A stretch of 64,000 bases of DNA from Mycobacterium sp. HUMS_12744610 (GCF_041206865.1 NZ_JBGEDP010000001.1:4960001-5024000), one strand, 5' to 3'; counted from the first letter of the stretch, positions 8,095 through 16,609 are shown. Translations and numbers: made by a program. The notes: generated by a model not told the origin, from the sequence alone.

Positions 8095-9222
8095 TCAGCC
8101 CCCGCTTGGCGGTCGATGAATCACCTTTTTCGGGACTTCCGCCCCGCAGTCAAGGTCCTCGAATTTTTGCTGCTTCCTCTTGCGCCAACCACTGCCCGCC
8201 GAGCTCGACGGCGGCACCATCATCGGCATCATCGGCAACGCGGACAACCCGGCGTTCTCGGCCGAAAGCGGTGACACCGCGGACGCGAGTTGCACCGGCG
8301 ATTGCGATGCGGGTAACAGCCCCACCACCGCGGGCGGCGCGGTCAGCTTGCCCACCGTGACCCCCACACCCATCGCAGCGGTAGGCGCCGATCCGAGGGC
8401 CTTGCTCGAGTTGGCCAATCCGAGTTCCGACGCTCCCAGCGCCGCTTCCCCCTCGGCCAGGCCCTGGCCGACTTCGCCGCCCACAGACTCCACCCCCTGA
8501 GCAGTCGCGAATTGCGCCCACACGCCGAGGAGGTTGAGCGGGAATCCGGACGAAATGAACTGGTTCCCCCAGGTGCTCGCATACCCGGACCAGCCGGTGT
8601 TGGGGTCGAAGGCGGTGCCGGCCGCAGGCGCCAATGCCGCGGCGGTCGGCGAGGCAGCGGTGGTCGCGGGCACCGCGCCGGCCTGGGCAGCCGTTGCCGT
8701 CGGATTGGAAATCGCAAGCGGCGACAAGAATTGGGAGAGCTGGGTGCTTTGCGCCGAAGCGGCCTGATAACTGCTCATCGCCGCCGAGTTGTTCGCCCAC
8801 ATCTCCTGGTACTGAACTTCGGTTTGGGCGATCGCCGCCGTGTTGGTCCCGAACCTGTTGGTGGCCAACAACTCCGCCAGCCGCATCCTGTTAGCGGTGA
8901 CCTGCGCGGGCGGAACCACCGCCGAATGAACGGCGGTGAATGCAGCCGCGGCGGCCTCCGCCGAGGTTGCCATCTGCTGGACCTGCTGAGCGGTGCCACG
9001 CAACCAGATGAGATAGGGCTGGACGGCCCGGAGCATCTCCACCGAGGACGGACCATCCCAGGTTTCGATCAGAGACGACAACGCCGAGGCGTAAACAACA
9101 GCGGAGTTCTCCAACTCGACGGCCAGCCGCTGCCACGCGGCGGCGGCCTCTGTCAGCGAAGCCGCCCCGGGCCCAGAGTAGATGAGCGCGGAGGTGACCC
9201 CTGGGGGCGCTAAGACATCCAT
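8095..9222 (-). CDS. PPE family protein (SVP-like subfamily), paralogue of the downstream PPE
   Basis: 375 aa. It starts MDVLAPPGVTSALIYSGPG and carries the PPE helices (MLRAVQPYLIWLRG, VQYQEMWANNSAAMSSY). The C-terminal half has the altered SVP-type segment LTAPPAVVGLLPASQSP and ends HRPPSGG. It shares layout and many positions with the PPE gene at 6773, so the pair probably arose by tandem duplication followed by divergence. There is no PE partner. The ~320 bp upstream probably holds its promoter; I cannot place one confidently. Confidence 0.92.
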   Translation of the reverse strand: MDVLAPPGVTSALIYSGPGAASLTEAAAAWQRLAVELENSAVVYASALSSLIETWDGPSSVEMLRAVQPYLIWLRGTAQQVQQMATSAEAAAAAFTAVHSAVVPPAQVTANRMRLAELLATNRFGTNTAAIAQTEVQYQEMWANNSAAMSSYQAASAQSTQLSQFLSPLAISNPTATAAQAGAVPATTAASPTAAALAPAAGTAFDPNTGWSGYASTWGNQFISSGFPLNLLGVWAQFATAQGVESVGGEVGQGLAEGEAALGASELGLANSSKALGSAPTAAMGVGVTVGKLTAPPAVVGLLPASQSPVQLASAVSPLSAENAGLSALPMMPMMVPPSSSAGSGWRKRKQQKFEDLDCGAEVPKKVIHRPPSGG

Positions 9223-9544
9223 GGCATCTCTCGTCGACTGTGCTGGGAACGATTCTGCAACACCATGCTGAATTGCTGGGCAAACCGGTGGAACGAGGGC
9301 GCGAACGTCCGGTGTCGGGCCCGAATTACGGTAGCGCGCACCCGACCGCAGCGGCCGGCGGCGGCCAGGATTTCCGCTGGCGGTAGGGAACTCGACATAT
9401 TGGCGTCCTTCCCCGTTAAGACGCGATGAGCGCTATGCCGATCACGCTCAGCGGCCGGAATCCGCGGGCCGAGGGACATAGGTCCCGGACCGCAGCGGCC
9501 GTTGGCCCCCTTTGCCGGCGGGTGACCGACGCAGGTCAGCCAAG
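9223..9544. other. Intergenic region upstream of the PPE pair
   Basis: No convincing gene. Short open frames on both strands have no recognisable domain. The region separates the PPE pair from a block of insertion-sequence and broken-gene remnants, and probably holds the PPE promoter. Confidence 0.5.
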
Positions 9545-9813
9545 TCAAACGGTCACCGGGGCGCCGCGGTTCAACTGGCGAATTCGATCGGCGATACCGC
9601 GGCGCGCCATCTCGCGGGTGAAGTCGGCCAGCGGCGACGCGAAGACGCCGTAGTCGTCGAGGTGGACGGGGATCATCTTGGACAGGTTCAGCCTGGACAC
9701 CAGTTGCGCGCCCTGGCGACCGTCCATGGCGACGGTCAGGCCGAAGGGCAGCCGCCGCCCGGCCGGCAACCAGGTGCCGCCCAGGTGCAGCACGCCCACG
9801 TCGATCGGGTCGA
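9545..9813 (-). pseudogene. Metallo-beta-lactamase-fold hydrolase, C-terminal fragment
   Basis: The reading DVGVLHLGGTWLPAG, LTVAMDGRQGAQLVSRL, IPVHLDDYGVFASPLADF and ARRGIADRIRQLNRG is the C-terminal third of an MBL-fold hydrolase; the HLDDYG histidine belongs to the metal site. It is fused in frame to the start of an IS21-type transposase, giving a 143-153-codon chimeric frame (ATG at 9976 or 10006). The matching N-terminal part lies at 10064-10342 on the same strand, so an insertion followed by deletion removed the middle. Confidence 0.7.
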
Positions 9814-10063
9814 ACCGCGCCGGACCAGGGCGGGCTCGAACCCCGGGATTGCCACCAACGGCCAGATGCTTGCGGACCGTCTTGCGGTCGAACCCGGTGT
9901 TTCGGGCGATCGCTGAGATCGTCCAACCACGCTGGCGCAGGGCATGCACTTCCACATCGTCCTCCCAAGTGAGCATGAGAAGGCGGGGCCTCCTCGGCGG
10001 AGCCACACGGGTGGGGAATTTCGATGAGCGTCAGTGGGGAATTTCAGTGAGCGCGGTCGCATC
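9814..10063 (-). mobile_element. IS21-family element remnant (left end and IstA N-terminus)
   Basis: The frame starting at 9976 reads MLTWEDDVEVHALRQRGWTI, then SAIARNTGFDRKTVRKHLA, a helix-turn-helix typical of the N-terminus of IstA transposases, and stops matching after about 55 residues. Just outside it are two direct copies of a GTGGGGAATTTC-type motif, as expected for the multiple terminal repeats of IS21 elements. No catalytic domain, IstB gene or right end is present. It sits inside a broken MBL-fold gene. Confidence 0.7.
10011..10053. repeat. Terminal direct repeats of the IS21-type remnant
   Basis: Two 20-bp copies with an 18/20 match start at 10011 and 10034 (23-bp period). Both read GTGGGGAATTTC, two variable bases, then TGAGCG. 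Multiple terminal repeats inside an end are characteristic of the IS21 family, where they bind transposase. Confidence 0.7.
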
Positions 10064-10342
10064 GGGGGGTGGTGACCACCGGGAGTTCGTGGCCGAGCCC
10101 GTTCTGTGCGACGCGGTCCCAGCGGTCGCCGTGCAGGTACGACAGCACGACGGCGTCGACGGGCGGGAGTTCGTCGATGCTCAGCGCCGCTTCTTTCAGC
10201 CGCTTCGACACAGCCCGTAGCCCAGGTAGGCGTGCCAGCCGCGGTGCAGGAAGTTCCGGTCGGTCAGCAACGTCACGCCGCCGGCCGAGATAAGCGTGGT
10301 GGCGTTGCCCGCGAAGGTGACTGTGATGGCCATGGCATCCAT
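10064..10342 (-). pseudogene. Metallo-beta-lactamase-fold hydrolase, N-terminal fragment (frameshifted)
   Basis: From ATG 10342 the reading MDAMAITVTFAGNATTLISA, GVTLLTDRNFLHRG and HAYLGYGL is a typical N-terminus of the MBL fold. A one-base shift near 10218 then moves the frame, which continues SKRLKEAALSIDELPPVDAV, VLSYLHGDRWDRVAQ and GHELPVVTTP up to the insertion-sequence end at about 10064. The gene is therefore broken twice: by the shift and by the IS21-type insertion. Confidence 0.65.
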
Positions 10343-10388
10343 GGGCCGGGGGCTACCCGGTCGCGTGCCAGTCACGCGGCCCCCACAG

Positions 10389-10760
10389 CTAAAACGGCGG
10401 GGGTTCGTCGTCGTCGGTGGGTTCGTGGCTGAAGTAGCGCTGTTGCCAGGTCGTGCGCCCGGCGTGTGCGGCGGTGCGGGCTTGGTGGTTGTTGCGGCGT
10501 TCGGCGGCTACCAGCTGGGCGCGGGTGCGTCGACGTTTGGGCATCATCGCGGTGCGCGCGCCGTAGTAGTCCTGGGAGTCGGGGTCGATTTCGGGGGGGC
10601 AGCCGCCGACGGCGGGGGCCAGGCTGGGGAACAGCAGCGCGCTGCCCGGGGTGGTGAAATCGGTGTGTCCGGACGGGGCGGTCAGGATCAAGGTGCCTTC
10701 GGGCAGCTGCTTTTCGGCCCACCCCAGGAAGGTCCTGATCAAATGATGGGTCATTAATCC
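10389..10760 (-). pseudogene. 13E12-family HNH protein, C-terminal fragment
   Basis: On the minus strand, THHLIRTFLGWAEKQLPEGT, TAPSGHTDFTTPGSALLFPS and the terminal acidic/proline signature TDDDEPPPF match the end of mycobacterial 13E12 (DUF222 plus HNH) proteins. The DUF222 domain and most of the HNH motif are missing. The start of a 13E12 gene in the same orientation lies at 19125-19355, on the far side of the catabolic gene block, so both pieces could come from one interrupted gene. Confidence 0.7.
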
Positions 10761-10891
10761 ATCCTCACCGAGGAACTCGACCGCGGAGATGGCTCGCTGA
10801 TGCGGCCTGTGGGCTTGTCGGCGAGGGTGACGCCGATGGGACCGTACCCCTGATGTGCGCGTGAGGGGAGCTCGCTGCGTTGATGGTGGAT

Positions 10892-11872
10892 TCACTTGAT
10901 CGCCAGTGCCGAGACCGGGCTGCCGGAGGCGCCGGTGATCGGCAGGGGCGACGCGCAGAACATGAATTCGTAGATTCCGTCTGCTTTGCTGTCGGCCGAG
11001 AGCGCGTCGAGGTCGAACATCTCGCCGAAGGCCAAGCCGGTATGGGCCAGACTGACCACGTGCAAGGGCTGCCAGCAATCAATTTCGTTGGGCAACACCT
11101 CAATTCCCCAGGTATCGGCGGCGATGGCGGCGATGTCGTTGTCGCGGATCCACGGGGCGGTGTGCAGCGACAGCCCCGGTGACGGCCCGCCGGCGTAATC
11201 TCCCCAGTGGTCGCGTCGTGCGGCCATGAACCCGGTGCGGATGATCAGCGCATCGCCTGGCCGGATTTCCAGGTTCTTAGCGGCGAGGTACTCGTCGAGT
11301 TCGTCGGTGGTGATGGCGTATCCGGGTTCGAGGGTGTCCACGCCACGGTGTTCGGCGAGGTCGACGAACACGCCGCGGGTGACGATCTTGCCGGTGTAGT
11401 TGTGCACCCCGTTGGTGCGGCTGCCACCCGTTCCGGCGTCGCCCGCCGGATGCCCGTTGTACATCCGGCCGCGCCAAAAGAAGTGGCATAAAGCGTCCCA
11501 CTGAGTGCCGGACTGGGTCGGCATGACCAGGATGTCGTCGTAGTAGCCGGCGGTGGGTTGCCCGGTGATCGCTCGCCACTCGGCCAGGGTTTGTGTTTCC
11601 ATGGGCTGTTGCTCACCGATGAGGTATCCCGGTCCCGTGGCGAGTTGGTACAGGTGGGGGTTGCCTCGGCCGAGGTAGCCGGTCTGCGGACCGTGGTCGT
11701 CGTAGGGCATGGTCAGCGAGATGGTCTTGCCGGTTTTCACCAGGGCTGCGGCTTCGCGGACTTTGTCCGGGGTGATGAGGTTGACCGTGCCCAGCTGGTC
11801 ATCGGGACCCCACCGGCCCCAGTTGGAGCAGCGTTGGATATAGCTCTCCAGAATGGCGAGGTCACCGGTCAT
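10892..11872 (-). CDS. Cyclase-family (kynurenine formamidase-like) metal hydrolase
   Basis: 326 aa, the usual size for the larger members of the cyclase family (kynurenine formamidase and isatin hydrolase fold). The metal-binding signature appears as QSGTQWDALCHFF, close to the family HxGTHxDxPxHF but with glutamine at the first histidine. Further family blocks are GVFVDLAEHRG, IRPGDALIIRTGF and PWIRDNDIAAIAAD. The reaction is probably hydrolysis of a cyclic amide, lactone or acyl-amine, but the substrate is unknown. The stop of the neighbouring decarboxylase-like gene is directly adjacent at 11873, so the two are one transcription unit. Confidence 0.85.
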   Translation of the reverse strand: MTGDLAILESYIQRCSNWGRWGPDDQLGTVNLITPDKVREAAALVKTGKTISLTMPYDDHGPQTGYLGRGNPHLYQLATGPGYLIGEQQPMETQTLAEWRAITGQPTAGYYDDILVMPTQSGTQWDALCHFFWRGRMYNGHPAGDAGTGGSRTNGVHNYTGKIVTRGVFVDLAEHRGVDTLEPGYAITTDELDEYLAAKNLEIRPGDALIIRTGFMAARRDHWGDYAGGPSPGLSLHTAPWIRDNDIAAIAADTWGIEVLPNEIDCWQPLHVVSLAHTGLAFGEMFDLDALSADSKADGIYEFMFCASPLPITGASGSPVSALAIK

Positions 11873-12418
11873 CTACAGACCCTCTTTCTTCATGTAGGCG
11901 TCCGCCGCGGCCCAGTCGACGGGGCCCTCATCCGGTGGCACCTGTAGTGAGTTGACGAATACGGCGCATAGGACATACGTGCCGGCCAGCAAAGTAATTT
12001 CGGCGACTTCGTTGTCGTGGAAGTGCTTTCGCAGCGCTTCGAGAGTGTCGGGTTCGGCTCCTGTGTGGGTCACCAGCGAGTCGACATAGCCGACCAGCGC
12101 GGTGACGGCCGGATCGTCGAACTGGCGATGCCGGCGATCGATCAGGTCTGCCAGCAGCTCAGGGCTCGTCCCGGTACGCAGAGCTTCCGACTTGTGCTGG
12201 ACCAGTTGGTAGTCGCACTGGGCGAGTGCGGCGACCCGCACGATCACCTGCTCGCGGACCTGCGCCGAGATCGTGGCGTGGCGAAAACTCAGCGCGTATT
12301 TCCAGTACGGCAGGGTCAGGCCGTCGGTGTGCAGCATCATCCGGGTCAGGTTGATCGGGAAAAGCTCGTACACGGCCTGTTTCTCGACGTCGAGCTCTGG
12401 GAACGGGAAGCGCGCCAT
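11873..12418 (-). CDS. Carboxymuconolactone decarboxylase-like (AhpD-fold) protein
   Basis: 181 aa from ATG 12418. It has the all-helical AhpD/CMD core, with REQVIVRVAALAQCDYQLVQ, HKSEALRTGTSPELLADL and EVAEITLLAGTYVLCAVF. The CxxC redox motif of AhpD is absent (one Cys, AQCDYQ), so it is more like a lyase or a CMD-like protein without peroxidase activity. An alternative GTG at 12442 would overlap the stop of the upstream hydrolase by 4 bp (GTGA); neither start has a strong ribosome site. It lies between the alpha/beta hydrolase and the cyclase in one operon. Confidence 0.85.
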   Translation of the reverse strand: MARFPFPELDVEKQAVYELFPINLTRMMLHTDGLTLPYWKYALSFRHATISAQVREQVIVRVAALAQCDYQLVQHKSEALRTGTSPELLADLIDRRHRQFDDPAVTALVGYVDSLVTHTGAEPDTLEALRKHFHDNEVAEITLLAGTYVLCAVFVNSLQVPPDEGPVDWAAADAYMKKEGL

Positions 12419-12438
12419 GGCAGAGAGTCTTTCGCTGC

Positions 12439-13617
12439 TCACGACACGAGGGTTTCGTCGAGCCAATCGAACATCCGCTGATGAAACAGCGTCAGCGCGC
12501 CTTCGTGGCAGTGCTCTTCAGCACCTTCGGCGGCGGTGAACTTCAGCAGCGTTTTCTTGCAGCGCAGCGCGTCGTAAAGCATTTGGGGCTGCCCGGAGAA
12601 AAACTGGTCGTTTTCGGCCTCGCAGACCAGCGTCGGACAGGCGATTTTGTCGGCCACGTCGGTCAGGTCGTACTTGCTGAACTCATCGATCAACTCTTGG
12701 GCGGTGGAAACTCCCAACGTCCACAGGCCATTGGACAGCATCCACCGCAGCGAGCTCGGCGCCGCACCAAGATGGGTCATCAAACTCTGCAGTGCGGCGA
12801 CCCGCTGTTCCGGCTGTTGGTGCGGTTCGGGCAGAGCCGCCGCCATGGTGAGCACTCCGTCGTAGGCGATGCATGCCGAGATCCGCTGCTCGAATGCCGC
12901 GGCGCGGGGCGCGAGGTAGCCGCCCATGCTCATGCCGAGCAATGCGATGCGCTCCGGATCGACCCCGCGCAGGGTGACGGCGACGTCGACGACAGGGGTG
13001 ACCACGGCCTCCCAGTCGTACCGAAACGGCAGTTTGTCGATCCGCAGCGCCGACCCCTGCCCGGGGCCCTCGAAGATCAGGCAGTTCCACCCGTGTCGGT
13101 GCGCGGCCGCCCCAACGGCAAAAAACATCTCTTCGACCGTCGAGTCATAACCCCCGTGCGCGAGCAACGTCGGCCCGGCCTCGTCGCCGCTGACGTTGAG
13201 GTAATAGCCGTGCAGCTCGACTCCCCCGTAGGGAATGCAAACACGCCTCCAGTGCGCCTGGATCTCCGGAGCGGCCCGGAACGCCTCGATCGCGCGAGCG
13301 GAGGTGTCAGCCACCCGCGGGTCGTTGGCTGGGTCGTCGCGAAGAAAGAACTCGGCAGTGCGGTAGTAGTTGGAGGCACGCAGGTAGGCGCTGCTGGCAC
13401 TGACGGCGTGTCCCTTGGCCGCGCAGTCGTCGGCGATCGCGGCGATGCGGTCGGCAAGCGCCCGCCACTCGGAGTACCACGACTCGGGGTCGCCGGGGGT
13501 GATCCGCGCAGCTGTGGCCATCACCTCGCCGATATCGGCCCCGCCGTAGGCGGTGTACCCGACCGCGCGCAGCGTTTCGAACGAGAACGACTCGTCGGTG
13601 TCGAACATGAATCGCAT
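12439..13617 (-). CDS. Alpha/beta hydrolase, FrsA/pseudooxynicotine-hydrolase-like
   Basis: 392 aa. A helical N-terminal cap of about 130 residues precedes an alpha/beta hydrolase core. The oxyanion region is LLAHGGYDST, the nucleophile elbow is LLGMSMGGYLAPRAA (Ser), the acid is in CEAENDQFF and the histidine in EEHCHEG. The cap-plus-core layout fits the family of 2,6-dihydropseudooxynicotine hydrolase, which cleaves C-C bonds in beta-diketone-like substrates; the true substrate is unknown. ATG 13617 is chosen because GAGGA lies 6 bp upstream; GTG 13623 is possible. It is the first gene of the operon with the CMD-like and cyclase genes and is divergent from a TetR gene. Confidence 0.85.
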   Translation of the reverse strand: MRFMFDTDESFSFETLRAVGYTAYGGADIGEVMATAARITPGDPESWYSEWRALADRIAAIADDCAAKGHAVSASSAYLRASNYYRTAEFFLRDDPANDPRVADTSARAIEAFRAAPEIQAHWRRVCIPYGGVELHGYYLNVSGDEAGPTLLAHGGYDSTVEEMFFAVGAAAHRHGWNCLIFEGPGQGSALRIDKLPFRYDWEAVVTPVVDVAVTLRGVDPERIALLGMSMGGYLAPRAAAFEQRISACIAYDGVLTMAAALPEPHQQPEQRVAALQSLMTHLGAAPSSLRWMLSNGLWTLGVSTAQELIDEFSKYDLTDVADKIACPTLVCEAENDQFFSGQPQMLYDALRCKKTLLKFTAAEGAEEHCHEGALTLFHQRMFDWLDETLVS

Positions 13618-13636
13618 GGCCACTCCTCACCGGCTA

Positions 13637-13694
13637 ACGCAACTTGCTGTTGCTATAATCAAACGTGGCATACCAGCGCACTTAACGCAACAGT
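13637..13694. promoter_or_regulatory. Divergent promoter and candidate TetR operator
   Basis: The space between the hydrolase operon and the TetR gene holds an inverted repeat GCAAC-TTGCT-GTTGC at 13639..13653. A perfect TATAAT -10 hexamer for the plus strand follows at 13654..13659. The sequence TAACGCAAC occurs twice, near 13635 and 13683. This arrangement suits a TetR repressor that controls itself and the divergent operon. Confidence 0.55.
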
Positions 13695-13706
13695 TTGGGG
13701 CTATTA

Positions 13707-14315
13707 GTGGGGAATCGGCAGGTTGTCCAGGGTATTCGGACCGGCGGTCGCAGCGCGCGGGTTCGTGACGCGGTGCTGGCTGCCGTTCTGGACGAGCTGA
13801 ACGCCACCGGGTACGCAGCGCTGAGCGTGGAGGCGTTGGCCTCTCGCGCGGGCGTCAACAAGACCACCATCTATCGACGGTGGCCCACACTCGATGACCT
13901 GTTGGTCGATGCGCTCATAACGTGGTCGCACGACGCCATCCCGGCCCCGGACACCGGCAGGATCGAAACCGACCTGCTCGCGCTCGGCAGAATATTGGCC
14001 GAGCAACTCAATGGCGGCATCGGGCAACAGATCGTTGCAGTCGTTTTGACCGCCGGCCTGCGATCGGCCGCGCTTCGCGAAGCAACCCGACGCTACTTCG
14101 ACCATCAGGCCGAGCGTGCGACCGCCGTGGTCACCAGAGCGATCGATCGAGGTGAGCTACCGGACAACACTGATACCTTCGCCTTCCTCACCACGTTTCG
14201 AGCACCGCTGTTCTACCGCATGGTCACCACAGGCGACCCGATCGATGACGATCTCATCGCCCTGACCACACGCGTCACCCTCACAGCAGCGCGCGCCGGA
14301 TTACTGTCGGCGTGA
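13707..14315 (+). CDS. TetR/AcrR-family transcriptional regulator
   Basis: About 202 aa. The DNA-binding helix-turn-helix is ALSVEALASRAGVNKTTIYR followed by RWPTLDDLLVDAL, a textbook TetR N-terminus. The C-terminal ligand domain resembles TetR_C_11-type domains (AVVLTAGLRSAALREATRRY). The start is uncertain: GTG 13707 or TTG 13695. It is divergent from the hydrolase-CMD-cyclase operon across about 80 bp and is its likely repressor. Confidence 0.88.
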   Translation: MGNRQVVQGIRTGGRSARVRDAVLAAVLDELNATGYAALSVEALASRAGVNKTTIYRRWPTLDDLLVDALITWSHDAIPAPDTGRIETDLLALGRILAEQLNGGIGQQIVAVVLTAGLRSAALREATRRYFDHQAERATAVVTRAIDRGELPDNTDTFAFLTTFRAPLFYRMVTTGDPIDDDLIALTTRVTLTAARAGLLSA

Positions 14316-14714
14316 TCTAGAACCGCACGTCGACGTCGACCGCGGTGGACGGGTCCACCCCGAAGCGGCGAACGGAGTCGTGCCTTTACACTGCCACTCG
14401 GACGCGGCGGTAACCTACGGCGGCGCGGGGTGGTAGCACCCCGTCAGGGCTTCTGGCGCAGCAGTGCGTTTCGTCCATCTCCGCCGAGCAGCTGTGTTAG
14501 CCGGATTGACCGCGGCCGCTTGCACACGAACCCGAACCTGCCCAGGCCCGGCACAGGGCTCGGCCGTCTTTAGGACCCGCAGCAGGTCGGGACCGCCGAG
14601 TGTGGTCTAGCCGATTGGTTTGATACCCGCCTCAACCGGTGGGGTGCCGACGCTGTCGGTGGTTCTCGAACCCTCAGGCAACGTCGAAACAGAATGTCGC
14701 ACAGCCGGTTACGC
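14316..14714. other. Intergenic region between the two TetR genes
   Basis: No intact gene. At the left end the minus strand reads HDSVRRFGVDPSTAVDVDVR then F-stop (stop at about 14322), which looks like the last ~20 codons of an otherwise lost gene; I cannot name it. The rest shows no recognisable coding, RNA or repeat structure. Confidence 0.4.
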
Positions 14715-15302
14715 TCAGGTGAGCGATCGCGCCGAGTCGGTCAAGACCTTGTCGATAGCGCCGGGGATGTTCTTGACGGCTTCAGAACCGCCCAGGGCCA
14801 AGCGCATGAGGTAGCCGGGCAGCAAGCACAACAACAGGTCGGCCAGGGCGGCCGGGTCGAGCTGCGCGTCGTCGCGCGGGTGCGTGCCGGCGCTCAACGT
14901 GGCGAAGGCGGTGGCGGTGGCGTCGCGTAGGTGCGCGGCCAGCGTCGGGTTGCGCAGAGCTTCTGACCACACCAGCAGGGCGATGGCGGCGAAGCCGTCC
15001 TCGCCATGGCGGTGGGTGACGAAATCGAGGACGGTCGCTATGGCCCTCTGCGGGCTTGCGCCATCGTCGATGGACTGCACAATGAGGGCGACAACCTGCT
15101 GGAGGTTGTCGGCGGCGATCGCCTCGATGACCGCGTCCTTGCTGGGGAAGTATCGGTAGACCGCGCCGGAGGACATTCCGGCCTCCTCGACCAGGTCGTG
15201 CATCGACGCGGCGTGGAATCCGTCGCGGATGAAGCAGCGTCGCGCGGCTGCCAGGATGTGCGCGCGCCGCTCCGCGCGGTATTGCGGCGAAACTTTCGGC
15301 AT
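14715..15302 (-). CDS. TetR/AcrR-family transcriptional regulator
   Basis: 195 aa. The helix-turn-helix is ASMHDLVEEAGMSSGAVYRY followed by FPSKDAVIEAIA. The C-terminal domain is alanine-rich and helical. It is divergent from the CMD-CMD-SMP30-hydrolase operon. The intergenic space contains two near-palindromes built on CGAAC/GTTCG, its probable binding sites. Start ATG at 15302. Confidence 0.9.
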   Translation of the reverse strand: MPKVSPQYRAERRAHILAAARRCFIRDGFHAASMHDLVEEAGMSSGAVYRYFPSKDAVIEAIAADNLQQVVALIVQSIDDGASPQRAIATVLDFVTHRHGEDGFAAIALLVWSEALRNPTLAAHLRDATATAFATLSAGTHPRDDAQLDPAALADLLLCLLPGYLMRLALGGSEAVKNIPGAIDKVLTDSARSLT

Positions 15303-15323
15303 GATCTCAACCTACCATAAAAA

Positions 15324-15417
15324 GCACGAACGTTCGCGTTTGACAAAGGCTTACCGCCGGCGCACTATAAAACGCGAATGATCGTTCGCGGATGCACTTC
15401 GACCAATCGGCGGAGGA
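15324..15417. promoter_or_regulatory. TetR operators and promoter of the CMD operon
   Basis: Two similar palindromes lie here: CACGAACGTTCGCG at about 15325..15338 and GCGAATGATCGTTCGC at about 15374..15389. Between them is a TTGACA -35 (15340..15345), with a possible -10 at CACTAT (15363..15368, 17-bp spacer) or TATAAA (15366..15371, 20-bp spacer). The ribosome site GGAGGAG is at about 15412..15418, ahead of ATG 15429. Palindromes on both sides of the promoter suggest repression by the divergent TetR. Confidence 0.6.
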
Positions 15418-15428
15418 GATGACAGCAG

Positions 15429-15998
15429 ATGAGTGACACAACCGACTTCGGCACGTTCGGCCGGTTTGTGGAGACACCGGTCGACCAGATGGAGCCTGCG
15501 ATGAAACAGGCATATGAGTTCACCCGCGGGCTCCGCGGGCTGGTGCCCGGCCCGCACAAGATCTGGCTGGCCAACCCGACCCTGTCGACGACCATCGTGC
15601 CGACCGGCGCCTATTTCCAGCAACACTCGACGCTGAGCAAGGCCGAGATCGAAATCGCCACCGTTCTGGTCACCGCGCAATGGCGCAGCGCCTATGCCAC
15701 CTACGAGCACGAAATCATCGCCGAGCGCGACGGCCACCTCGACCCGCGGCGGGTCGAAGCGCTCATCGCGGGCCTGCCGGTGTCGTTCGACGACCCTCGC
15801 GAGCAGGTGGTCTACGAGTTGGCGTCGGCGCTGCTCGCAGCGCGGGTGGTGCCCACGGGTCTCTACCGGCGCGCCAGCGACCTCCTGGGCGATGCGGGCA
15901 TCGTCGACGTCGCGGTGCTGCTGGGCTGGTTCACGATGGTGTGCATGACGCTGGGCGCCTTCGACGTGCCCGCCAATGCCGTGGGGCTGGACCAGTGA
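15429..15998 (+). CDS. Carboxymuconolactone decarboxylase-like protein
   Basis: 189 aa with the CMD core: LSKAEIEIATVLVTAQWRSA, ATYEHEIIAERDG and a C-terminal helix pair (VDVAVLLGWFTMVCMTLGAF). The AhpD CxxC is missing; E/H residues in the YEHE helix are retained. First gene of a four-gene operon, with the next gene overlapping by GTGA. Probably an enzyme of ring-cleavage or lactone metabolism; substrate unknown. Confidence 0.87.
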   Translation: MSDTTDFGTFGRFVETPVDQMEPAMKQAYEFTRGLRGLVPGPHKIWLANPTLSTTIVPTGAYFQQHSTLSKAEIEIATVLVTAQWRSAYATYEHEIIAERDGHLDPRRVEALIAGLPVSFDDPREQVVYELASALLAARVVPTGLYRRASDLLGDAGIVDVAVLLGWFTMVCMTLGAFDVPANAVGLDQ

Positions 15999-16594
15999 GG
16001 GGGGCCGCGGACGGCCTGGGCGGCCGCCTGGACTTGGCCGACCGGGTGACTCTCGACGACGCCTCGCGCGAGTTGTTCGACCACATCACGAGCACCGCGG
16101 TGGCGTGGGGGCAGGACTGCGGATTCGCAGCGGCGACCGCCGAGGGGCGCCTGATCGGGCCGTTCAATCCGAGCCTGCTCAACCCGGGGCTGTCGGCCGC
16201 TTTTTTGAAACTGCAGGCCGCCGAAGAGCAATACACCTCGCTGGACGAGCGCACCCGACAGGTGGTGATCCTCACCGTCGGTTCGGTGTGGCGGGCCCCC
16301 TATGAGCTCTACGCCCACTCCGCCGTCGCCAGGCACGCGGGACTGCCGGAGCCGGTGATCGCCGAGCTGGCTGCCGGTGGGGAACCCGAGGCTCTCACCG
16401 ACGGCCAACGGACCGCCCACCGCCTGGCCCGCGCGCTCTCCACCGACCATCACGTCGACGACGCGCTCTACGACGAAGCAACGCAACGGTTCGGCGCCGC
16501 TGGAGTTTTGGACATCACGGTACTGACCGGCATCTATCACACCGTCTGCGGGATTCTCAACGCCTTCGCGATCCCCGCGCCCAACCATCACTGA
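15995..16594 (+). CDS. Carboxymuconolactone decarboxylase-like protein
   Basis: 199 aa from GTG 15995, which overlaps the previous stop (GTGA). The core is LDERTRQVVILTVGSVWRAP, YELYAHSAVARHAGLPEPVI and LDITVLTGIYHTVCGILNAF. It shares the layout of the upstream paralogue and may form a heteromer with it. The N-terminal 60 residues (NPSLLNPGLSAAFLKLQ) resemble the substrate-side helices of CMD-like lyases. Probable second subunit or successive enzyme of the same pathway. Confidence 0.85.
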   Translation: MRGAADGLGGRLDLADRVTLDDASRELFDHITSTAVAWGQDCGFAAATAEGRLIGPFNPSLLNPGLSAAFLKLQAAEEQYTSLDERTRQVVILTVGSVWRAPYELYAHSAVARHAGLPEPVIAELAAGGEPEALTDGQRTAHRLARALSTDHHVDDALYDEATQRFGAAGVLDITVLTGIYHTVCGILNAFAIPAPNHH

Positions 16595-16609
16595 CCATCG
16601 AGGACCATC

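Noticed and set aside
9210..9544. Minus-strand open frames upstream of the PPE pair (starting for example MSSSLPPAEILAAAG)
   Set aside because: No domain, no ribosome site, and the overlapping frames on the other strand are equally open; more likely promoter DNA.
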